64,000 bases of DNA. It comes from Deltaproteobacteria bacterium. GTDB taxonomy: Bacteria; Myxococcota; Kuafuiibacteriia; Kuafuiibacteriales; Kuafuiibacteriaceae. The notes beneath the pieces were generated by a model. The model was not told the DNA's origin. It worked only from the letters and a program-made list of their open reading frames with translations, and did not search any database. Of the stretch, positions 43,157-49,817 are shown in pieces; within the stretch, counting starts at the first letter, position 1, and each line of letters starts with the position of its first letter. The stretch is taken from contig JACKEN010000003.1 of NCBI GenBank assembly GCA_020632995.1, forward strand, positions 186,001 to 250,000. The letters are read 5' to 3'. The translations under genes were made by a program, and so were the position numbers.

Positions 43157-44529
43157 GACTCCGCCTCGTCCTCGCCGGCCTCCATCGCGTCCAGCTTGCG
43201 GTAGAGGGTGCGCCGGTCGACGCCCAGGATGCGAGCCGCGGCGGACTTGTTGTCGCCCACCGCCTCGAGGACCTTGAGGATGTAGCGCCGCTCCATCTCG
43301 GCCAGGCTCGGGAGCTCGGCCGGGTTGTTGGTGGACACCGCGAAGGAGCGGGGCTGGTACTTGCGGACCCGCTCCGGGAGGTCGTCCACGCTCAGGGTCT
43401 CGTAGCGCGCGAGCGCCACCGCGCCCTCGATGCAGTTCTCGAGCTCGCGCACGTTGCCGGGCCACGCGTAGGCGGCCAGGCACTGGGCGGCCTTGGCGTC
43501 GAGCCCGGTGACCCGCTTCTTGAGGCGCTCGGACGACTTCTCGATGAACGCCTGGGCCAACAGGAGCACGTCGTTGTCCCGCGCCCGCAGGGGCGGGGTC
43601 TCGAGGCGCACCACGTTGACCCGGTAGAAGAGGTCCTCGCGGAAGCGGCCCGCCTCGACCTCCGCCTCGAGGTCGCGGTTGGTGGCGGTCACCAGCCGCA
43701 CGTCGAAGGGGACCTCGCGGTGCGCGCCCACCGGTCGCAGGGTGCGCTCCTGGATCGCCCGGAGCAGCTTGACCTGCATCTCGAGCGGCATCTCGCCGAT
43801 CTCGTCGAGGAAGAGCGTCCCGCCCTCGGCCTCGCGGATGAGGCCGACCCGGCTCTCCTTGGCGTCGGTGAAGGCGCCGGCCACGTGACCGAAGAGCTCC
43901 GACTCCAACAGGGCCGCGGGCAACGCCGCGCAGTTCACCGCCACGAAGGGCCCGTCGGCCCTCAGGCTGTTTCGGTGGAGGGCGCGGGCGACGAGCTCCT
44001 TGCCGGTGCCGCTCTCGCCCTGGATGAGCACGGTGGCGTCGGTGCCAGCCACCCGCGTCAAGGTGTCCTGCAGCCGCTTCATCGCCGCGCTGTCGCCGAT
44101 GATGTCGTCCAGGGGCTCGGTGCGGCGGAGGGCCTCGCTGAGCCGGCGCACCTTCACCTGCAAGGTGCGGTGGTTCACCGCCCGGTCGACCACCACCTTC
44201 AGGTGGGCCTTGTCGCAGGGCTTGGTGACGAAGTCGTAGGCGCCGGCGCGAATGGCGCCGATCGCGGCCTCCACGCTGCCGAAGGCGGTGAGCACGATGA
44301 CCGGCACCCCGGGGGCGTGGGTGGCGGCGTGGGCGCAGAGGTCCAGGCCGCTCATGTTGGCGAGGTTGAGGTCGGCGAGGACGAGGTCGACCTCGCCCGC
44401 GTCGAGGATGGGCAGCGCCGCCTCGGCCGAGTCCAAGGCCTCGACCTCGAGCCCGAAGGACTCCAGCCACATGCTCACCAGCTCGCGGAAGTCCGCGTCG
44501 TCCTCTACCCACAGCGCTCGGGTCTTCAT
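43153..44529 (-). CDS. NtrC-family sigma-54-dependent response regulator
   Basis: 458 residues. The receiver domain has D53 as phospho-acceptor (VLADLNLAN), T81 and K103. The AAA+ domain has Walker A GESGTGKE (171-178), the sigma-54-contacting GAFTDA loop (218-223) and Walker B GGTLFLDEIGE (236-246). A Fis-type HTH closes the protein (KSAAARILGVDRRTLYRKL). It should bind the tandem GC-rich dyads found upstream of at least four genes here and drive sigma-54 polymerase. Start and stop overlap those of the kinase and the single receiver by four bases each. Confidence 0.93.
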   Translation of the reverse strand: MKTRALWVEDDADFRELVSMWLESFGLEVEALDSAEAALPILDAGEVDLVLADLNLANMSGLDLCAHAATHAPGVPVIVLTAFGSVEAAIGAIRAGAYDFVTKPCDKAHLKVVVDRAVNHRTLQVKVRRLSEALRRTEPLDDIIGDSAAMKRLQDTLTRVAGTDATVLIQGESGTGKELVARALHRNSLRADGPFVAVNCAALPAALLESELFGHVAGAFTDAKESRVGLIREAEGGTLFLDEIGEMPLEMQVKLLRAIQERTLRPVGAHREVPFDVRLVTATNRDLEAEVEAGRFREDLFYRVNVVRLETPPLRARDNDVLLLAQAFIEKSSERLKKRVTGLDAKAAQCLAAYAWPGNVRELENCIEGAVALARYETLSVDDLPERVRKYQPRSFAVSTNNPAELPSLAEMERRYILKVLEAVGDNKSAAARILGVDRRTLYRKLDAMEAGEDEAES

Positions 44530-45974
44530 GACTGCTCCTCCTCCACCCGCGGCAACCAGACCTGCATCTTGGTGCCGCGGCCCACTTCACTGTCTACGTC
44601 GATGTGCCCGCCGTGGTGGGCCAGGATCCGGGCGCACACGTGCAGGCCGAGGCCGGTCCCCTCGCCCTCCGGCTTGGTGGTGTAGAACGCGTCGAAGATG
44701 TGCGCCTTGGCCTCCGGGCTGATGCCGGTGCCCTGGTCCTCGACCTCGATCACCGCCCACTCCTTGCCATCCACCTTCGCCGCGCGGGTGCGCAGGGTGA
44801 TCGTCCCGCCCTCGGGCATCGCCTGCACCCCGTTGATCACGAGGTTGGTGAGCACCTGGCGCATCGACGCGAGGTGGAGCGGCGCGCTCAGGTCGAGGTC
44901 CTCGTGGGCCTGCACCACCCGCACCTTGGCCTTTCGGGCCACCGGGCCCACCAGATCCTCCACCTCGCCGGTGAGCCGGGGCAGGGACGCGGGCTGTCGC
45001 TCCATGTTGCCGCGCCGGGCGAAGTCGAGCAGGCCGCGGATCATCTTCGCGATGCGGTCCGCCTGGTCGGCCACCTTGCGGCACGCGTTCGGGATGTCGG
45101 CCGCCGCGACCTCGCCCTCCGCCACCATCGTCGCGCGGCCGTGGATCACGTTGAGGGGCGTGCCGATGTCGTGGATCAGCGACGCCGCGAGCCGACCGAC
45201 CGAGGCCAGCCGGTCCGCGTGCACCAGGAGGGCCTCGCTCTCCCGGCGCAGCGCGTGCTCGGTGTCGGCGCGCTCCTTCGCGCGCTGCAAGTTCTCTGAC
45301 ATTCGGTTCATCTCCAGGGCCAGGGTGCCGATCTCGTCCGCCTGGCGGATCTCGGCCGGGATGGTGAACTGACCCTCGCCCACCCGCCGGGCCATCGCGG
45401 TGAGCTGTTGCATGGGGCGCCCCACCAGCCGACGGCCGAGGATGCTGGCCACCAGCGCGTAGACGAGCACCACGAAGAGGTTGCTCGTCACCATGTGCTG
45501 CGTCTCCGAGCGGATCCACGCCTCTTGATCGTCGGTGGCGCGGGTGAACTCCACCGCGCCCAGCGGCAGCCCCGGCAGCTTGAGGATGCGGTAGGTGACC
45601 ACGTGCCCGGGCAGCTCGGGCGGATCCAGCGCCACCTCGGTCTGACCGGGTGACATGAGGCTGAGGATGCGCTCCGCCGACACCCGCGGCCGGAACTCCG
45701 GGCGATCTTGAGGCTCCAGCCACGTCCACCGGATGGTGGTGTCGCCGTGGAGCTGCTCGACGTCGTCGAGGTACTCGAGCGCGCTCTCCCAGCCGTCCCG
45801 CAGCCAGATGCGCTGCACCGCGGCGCCGATCACCTGGCCCAGGTCGCGCTGCGCGGCCCGCACGCTGTGGGTGTGCCGGTCCACCGCGCGCTGCCGGTCC
45901 AGGTAGCCTCGGAGCGCCAGCCCGAGCCCGATGATGACCACGAGGGCCAGGGTGAACTTCTGTGCCAGCCTCAC
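44526..45974 (-). CDS. membrane sensor histidine kinase, partner of the NtrC-type regulator
   Basis: 482 residues from the GTG at 45974, which follows GAGAGGTGGAG and starts the first transmembrane helix (FTLALVVIIGLGLAL). A periplasmic region of about 120 residues ends in a second helix (NLFVVLVYALVASILG). HAMP follows, then the dimerisation domain with the phosphorylated His in LIHDIGTPL (about residue 267) and an ATPase domain with INGVQAMPEGG, DQGTGISPEAK and GTGLGLHVC. The extracytoplasmic domain has no recognised ligand type. It overlaps the regulator gene by ATGA and has a sigma-54 promoter match and dyad upstream, which implies autoregulation. Confidence 0.92.
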   Translation of the reverse strand: MRLAQKFTLALVVIIGLGLALRGYLDRQRAVDRHTHSVRAAQRDLGQVIGAAVQRIWLRDGWESALEYLDDVEQLHGDTTIRWTWLEPQDRPEFRPRVSAERILSLMSPGQTEVALDPPELPGHVVTYRILKLPGLPLGAVEFTRATDDQEAWIRSETQHMVTSNLFVVLVYALVASILGRRLVGRPMQQLTAMARRVGEGQFTIPAEIRQADEIGTLALEMNRMSENLQRAKERADTEHALRRESEALLVHADRLASVGRLAASLIHDIGTPLNVIHGRATMVAEGEVAAADIPNACRKVADQADRIAKMIRGLLDFARRGNMERQPASLPRLTGEVEDLVGPVARKAKVRVVQAHEDLDLSAPLHLASMRQVLTNLVINGVQAMPEGGTITLRTRAAKVDGKEWAVIEVEDQGTGISPEAKAHIFDAFYTTKPEGEGTGLGLHVCARILAHHGGHIDVDSEVGRGTKMQVWLPRVEEEQS

Positions 45975-45991
45975 GAGCGTGCTCCACCTCT

Positions 45992-46007
45992 CGCAAGGTG
46001 CGTTCCA
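45992..46007 (-). promoter_or_regulatory. sigma-54 (-24/-12) promoter of the kinase-regulator operon
   Basis: On the minus strand: TGGAACGCACCTTGCG, with GG-N10-GC spacing and a full TTGC box. The dyad at 46039 starts 31 bp upstream, the same distance as at the PP2C promoter. Transcription would start near 45981, seven bases before the GTG start codon. Confidence 0.6.
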
Positions 46008-46038
46008 AGTCTGCAGGCTTGAAGCGCACCGCCGAGCC

Positions 46039-46072
46039 TGGGGCATTCTGCCCCATGTGGCGCTGGCGCCCA
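46039..46072. promoter_or_regulatory. dyad shared by two divergent sigma-54 promoters
   Basis: TGGGGCATTCTGCCCCA (46039-46055) is a perfect 7-3-7 dyad; TGGCGCTGGCGCCCA (46058-46072) is a weaker second one whose centre is 18 bp away. It sits 31 bp from the kinase -24 box and 43 bp from the -24 box of the exported-protein gene, a difference of about one helical turn. Confidence 0.6.
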
Positions 46073-46115
46073 GGGTCATGTGCGGCTCGGACGTGGATTA
46101 TTGCCACCCGGTCGC

Positions 46116-46131
46116 TGGCACGGGCGCTGCA
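46116..46131 (+). promoter_or_regulatory. sigma-54 (-24/-12) promoter of the small exported protein gene
   Basis: TGGCACGGGCGCTGCA is the closest of the set to consensus (TGGCAC-N5-xTGCA). Predicted transcription starts near 46142, three bases before the ATG at 46145. Confidence 0.65.
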
Positions 46132-46144
46132 ATCACCCCGGGGC

Positions 46145-46672
46145 ATGACTCGAAAGCGAATGATCCTGGCCCCCCTGAGCGCCGTGGCGGTGCTCCTCCT
46201 CAGCGCCTCCGCGTTCGCGGACGATGATCCGCTCGGGGTCCGCACCGAGTTCGGGGGGATGCCCGAGCGCAAGGTGGCCGTCGGCGCCATCCTGGGTGAC
46301 CCCACCGCGCTCGACCTGAAGCTGCGCTTCGACCCCATGAACGCGGTCCAGATCCGCGCCGGCTGGGCGGTGGCGGACCCCTATCGCGATCGCGTGGTGC
46401 TCCTCGCGGACTACACCGCCTCGTTCCAGATCCTGGCCGATCGCACCGAGCAACACGGCTTGCTCACCCCGTACGTCGGCATCGGCGGCAAGGTCGGGGT
46501 CCGCGATGGCGACTACCCTGTGACGGTGGGCCTGCGCGTCCCCCTCGGCCTGGCGTTCATGATCCGGCCCGTCCCGATCGAGGTCTTCATGGAGGTCGTG
46601 CCCGGGGTCCACGTGGTGCCCAACGTGGCCGCGCTGGTCGACGCCGGGATCGGCGCTCGCGTGTACTTCTGA
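46145..46672 (+). CDS. small exported protein, probably outer-membrane barrel-like
   Basis: 175 residues. The signal peptide has a positive n-region (MTRKRMILAP) and a hydrophobic core, with cleavage after ASAFA. The mature protein has alternating hydrophobic strands (VAVGAILGDP, DLKLRFDPMNAVQIRAGWAV, VVLLADYTASFQIL, LTPYVGIGGKVGV, VTVGLRVPLGLAF) and ends in Phe (ARVYF), features of outer-membrane beta-barrels. The ATG at 46145 is kept because the later ATG (46160) would lose the positive residues. It is divergent from the kinase operon and shares its dyad, so it is a likely regulon member and possibly the envelope protein the kinase monitors. Confidence 0.75.
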   Translation: MTRKRMILAPLSAVAVLLLSASAFADDDPLGVRTEFGGMPERKVAVGAILGDPTALDLKLRFDPMNAVQIRAGWAVADPYRDRVVLLADYTASFQILADRTEQHGLLTPYVGIGGKVGVRDGDYPVTVGLRVPLGLAFMIRPVPIEVFMEVVPGVHVVPNVAALVDAGIGARVYF

Positions 46673-46680
46673 GGTGCAGC

Positions 46681-48096
46681 TCAGGCGCGCTTCGCGCGGA
46701 GGAGCGCGGCGTGCATCGGCTCGAGCTCCAGCGGCTTGAGGAGCACGTCGTCCGCCCCCGCCCGCCGCGGATCCGAGTCCACCGGCGGCTCGGTGAGCGC
46801 CACCAGCCAGGGCCGCTCGCCGTCCGGGCCGGGCGCGCGCAGGGCCGCCGCCAGACCCTGGGGTCCCGGGCCGGCGGAGCCGTCCCACCCCTCTCCACCG
46901 GGCCGCGCGCGGCTGCGCGCTCCGCTCGCGGTGCTCTCCGCGCGCAGGAGGCCCCAGTCGAGGATCACCACGTCGAACTGGGTCTCCGCGCTCGCGTCCA
47001 CCGCGCCGGCCACCGTCGCATGGGTCACCACGTCCGCGCTCAGGCGCTCGAGCATCCGCCGCGCCACCTGTCGATCGACCTCCTGGTCGGCCACCACCAG
47101 CGCGCGGAGCTGCCGCTCGGCGCGGGGGAGGGTGCGCGCCGGCAGGCGCAGGTCGAAGGAGAACCTGCTGCCGACCCCCGGGGTGCTCTCCAGCCTTATC
47201 TCGCCCCCCATGAGCTGCACCAGGCGCTGGCTGATCGTGAGGCCGAGCCCGGTGCCGCCGTAGCGACGGGTGGTCGAAGGGTCGGCCTGGGTGAAGGCCT
47301 GGAACACCAGGTCGTGCTTGCCGGACGGGATGCCGATGCCGGAGTCCTCCACCTCGAAGCGCAGGTTCTCTTTCGGCCGGGGCGAGACGCGCAGGGTGAT
47401 GCTCCCGGTGTGGGTGAACTTCACCGCGTTGGAGAGCAGGTTCAGGAGCACCTGGCGGAGCCGGCCGCGGTCACCCAGCACCGCCCGGGGCACCCCGGGC
47501 GCCCGGAGCAGCTCCATGGTGAGCCCGCGGTCGCGCACCGCGGGCTCCATGAGGTGCAGGACGCCGGACAACAGCGGCTCCACCTCGAAGACGGTGGGGT
47601 CGAGCCGCATCTTGCCCGCCTCCATCTTCGAGAAGTCCAGCAGGCCGTTGATCATCCCCAGCAGGTTCTCGGCCGAGGTCTGGATGGTCCGCGCGCACTC
47701 CGTCTCCTGCGGGCCCAGCCCCATCTGCAACAGGAGCGAGGCCATGCCGAGCACGCCGTTGAGCGGGGTGCGGAGCTCGTGGCTCATGTGGGCCAGGAAC
47801 TCGGTCTTGGCCCGGCTCGCCCCCTCCGCCGCCTCCTTGGCCCGGGTGAGCTGCTCCTCGACGCGCTTTCGCTCCGCGATCTCGAGCAGGAGCTCCGCGT
47901 TCGCCTTGCTCAGCGCCTCGGTGCGCTCGTCCACCCGGCGGCGCAGGAGGATGTTGCTCTCGAAGAGGTGAAAGGCGCTCCCCGCCTGGTCCACCCCCCG
48001 CTCCACGCGGTTCATCAGCGCCTGCCGCGTCTCCCGCAGCGCGGCCACCTCGGCCTCGAGCGCCGCGATGCGCTCGCGCAGGTCGTCCTCCGTCAT
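46681..48096 (-). CDS. cytosolic hybrid histidine kinase with degenerate receiver
   Basis: 471 residues with no membrane helix. Residues 1-90 are coiled coil. The dimerisation domain has the phosphorylated His at 107 (AHMSHELRTPLNG). The ATPase domain has LLNLLSNAVKFTHTG, EDSGIGIP and GGTGLGLTISQRL. From about residue 335 a receiver-like domain follows: acidic D-Q-E, D-W at the phospho-acceptor position (VVILDWGLL) and LLKPLE for the Lys, interrupted by a Gly/Arg/Ala-rich insertion, so phosphotransfer is uncertain. Its ATG overlaps the TGA of the FIST gene upstream. Kinases coupled to FIST/NosP proteins respond to nitric oxide in other bacteria. Confidence 0.85.
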   Translation of the reverse strand: MTEDDLRERIAALEAEVAALRETRQALMNRVERGVDQAGSAFHLFESNILLRRRVDERTEALSKANAELLLEIAERKRVEEQLTRAKEAAEGASRAKTEFLAHMSHELRTPLNGVLGMASLLLQMGLGPQETECARTIQTSAENLLGMINGLLDFSKMEAGKMRLDPTVFEVEPLLSGVLHLMEPAVRDRGLTMELLRAPGVPRAVLGDRGRLRQVLLNLLSNAVKFTHTGSITLRVSPRPKENLRFEVEDSGIGIPSGKHDLVFQAFTQADPSTTRRYGGTGLGLTISQRLVQLMGGEIRLESTPGVGSRFSFDLRLPARTLPRAERQLRALVVADQEVDRQVARRMLERLSADVVTHATVAGAVDASAETQFDVVILDWGLLRAESTASGARSRARPGGEGWDGSAGPGPQGLAAALRAPGPDGERPWLVALTEPPVDSDPRRAGADDVLLKPLELEPMHAALLRAKRA

Positions 48097-49232
48097 GCCG
48101 GCGCCTCGCCCAGCACCACCCCGGTGAAGGTCTGGTTGATGTGGATGAAGTCGGCCTGCTCACCGTAGCTGTGAAAGCCGATCACCTTGTTCCGGGCGAA
48201 GAGGCGCCCGATGTCCTCGCTCCGCCCCCGCCGCTCCGCCTCGAGGCGCCGGTGGATGCACTCGAAGCCGATGACCAGCTCGGGGACGCCCACCGCCTCG
48301 GCCGCGCCGGAGAGGCAGTCGTCGAGGGTGCTCACCATGTCGAGGGCGCGGGCGATGGTCAGCACCAGGCCCTCGTCGATCGCGCAGTAGAAGGACAGGC
48401 TGCCGTCCTTGCGCGCCTTCCGGATCGAGCGCACGTAGTAGCCGCCGCCCACCCGCAGCATCAGCGGGTGGGTCGAGAAGATCTCGTCGTCGAGCTCGTC
48501 GACCCCGCAACCCACCAGCTCGGCGTACGCCTCGGCCGCGGGCCGGCCGTCGATGCGCGTCACCAGCCGCGCCTCGGGGCGCGCGCCGGTGATCACCAGC
48601 TTGGTCTCGGTCGGCTCGAAGTGCTGGGAGCGGACGGGGACGAAGGGGCGCTCGGTGGTGAACAGGGCGAGCACCGCGGTGTCACTGCAGAACTCGCCGT
48701 TGACGAGGACGTGGGCCTGCACGTGCCGCAGGTCGTCACCGGCCGAGCCGCCCACGACCGGGATCCCAGGCAGGGCGGGGGCGATCGTGCCGATCACCTG
48801 CTCCTCCGCGCCGCTCATGCCGTCCACCAGCAGCACCCCGAACGCGCCCACGCCGGGCCTCTGGGCTCGCTGCCGCTGGACCTCGTCGTAGGCCTCGCCC
48901 GCGACGTTGCTGAGCTCCATGACCGAGATGCAGTCCAGGTTGCGGATGGGGAAGAGCTTCACCTCCGCCACCGACCTCGGGATGGAGAAGCCCACCACCG
49001 AGCCTCGCGCGTAGCCGTGGGGCGTGATCTCACCCGCGGTGGTGCAGCCCACCACCGGGCCCGGGATGCGCCGGGTGAGCGCGCGGCTCAGCGCGCTCAG
49101 GTCATGGCGGCTGGAGGTGAAGACGAAGGTGGTGGCATCCGGTTGGGCGATGGCTTCCGCAAGCTCACTGGCGGCGTCCTCTGCCGCCTGGGCCCGGGAT
49201 GCACCTCGAAGGATGTCTGGCTGGGTGCCCAT
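48093..49232 (-). CDS. FIST-domain signal sensor (NosP-like)
   Basis: 379 residues covering FIST_N (about 30-220; VFTSSRHDLSALS, VVGCTTAGEITPHGY, VLLVDGMSGAEEQVIG, VVGGSAGDDLRH) and FIST_C (about 225-365; STHPLMLRVGG, GFECIHRRLEAE, IGFHSYGEQADF). The C-terminal GFxSYGE-like motif is characteristic. FIST proteins are cytoplasmic sensors; one branch, NosP, binds heme and nitric oxide and controls a co-encoded histidine kinase. The direct ATGA coupling to the kinase at 46681-48096 matches that arrangement. I cannot tell from sequence alone whether heme is bound here. Confidence 0.88.
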   Translation of the reverse strand: MGTQPDILRGASRAQAAEDAASELAEAIAQPDATTFVFTSSRHDLSALSRALTRRIPGPVVGCTTAGEITPHGYARGSVVGFSIPRSVAEVKLFPIRNLDCISVMELSNVAGEAYDEVQRQRAQRPGVGAFGVLLVDGMSGAEEQVIGTIAPALPGIPVVGGSAGDDLRHVQAHVLVNGEFCSDTAVLALFTTERPFVPVRSQHFEPTETKLVITGARPEARLVTRIDGRPAAEAYAELVGCGVDELDDEIFSTHPLMLRVGGGYYVRSIRKARKDGSLSFYCAIDEGLVLTIARALDMVSTLDDCLSGAAEAVGVPELVIGFECIHRRLEAERRGRSEDIGRLFARNKVIGFHSYGEQADFIHINQTFTGVVLGEAPA

Positions 49233-49283
49233 GTGCCGGGCAGCTTGCCGCAGCCCGGAGACTTTGGGGAGAGGCGGTCACCC

Positions 49284-49817
49284 TCACCGCGCCGTCCGCC
49301 GTACGCCGCGCACCACGCGGATGGCCAGCAGGCTTGCGATCGCGCCGGCCAGGGCGGCCAGGCCCCAGAGCGGGGCGCGGGAGGACAGCGCGACGTGGTG
49401 CACCACCAGCGCGGCCGCCGCGTACGACGCCCGATGGAGAGGTCGCCAATGTCCCAGACGGAGACTGGCCACCACCGACGGCCAGGACGTCAGGGTGAGC
49501 AGGAGCAGGATGGCCAGCGCGGTGGCCCCCGAGCGGAGCTGAGGTTCGGTGATCAGGGCGGCCGGCGTGACCCAGCCCTGGGCGACGCTCCAGCCGGCGT
49601 GGAGGGCGGCCGCCCCCGCCGCGGCCAGCCCCAGCGGGCGCCGGGCCCTCCGGGCGACCAGGGAGACAGTGAGGCTCGCGACGAGGAGCACCGCGGCCAG
49701 CCACCCCGTGCGGCCCAGCGCGAGAGCCAGGGTGGCGGCAGGCGAGCCTGCGTCGGCGGTGAGGGCCAGCGCGAGCGCCGCCGCGCCGCCCGCGAGGAGG
49801 GCGAAGAGCCCGCTCAC
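49284..49817 (-). CDS. ferric-reductase-like heme membrane protein (MsrQ/YedZ-like)
   Basis: 177 residues from the GTG at 49817, which overlaps the TGA of the preceding cytochrome gene. It is almost wholly hydrophobic, with five or six helices. Conserved-looking His are at the helix edges: LHAGWS, LHRASYAAAA and VHHVALSS. The TSWPSVVASLRLGHWRPLHR stretch follows the ferric reductase-like transmembrane (PF01794) pattern with a W-x-x-L-H motif. Such proteins hold two b-hemes and move electrons across the inner membrane. The operon with a diheme cytochrome c suggests a periplasmic electron pathway. It is not certain which MsrQ- or YedZ-type partner it serves. Confidence 0.72.
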   Translation of the reverse strand: MSGLFALLAGGAAALALALTADAGSPAATLALALGRTGWLAAVLLVASLTVSLVARRARRPLGLAAAGAAALHAGWSVAQGWVTPAALITEPQLRSGATALAILLLLTLTSWPSVVASLRLGHWRPLHRASYAAAALVVHHVALSSRAPLWGLAALAGAIASLLAIRVVRGVRRTAR

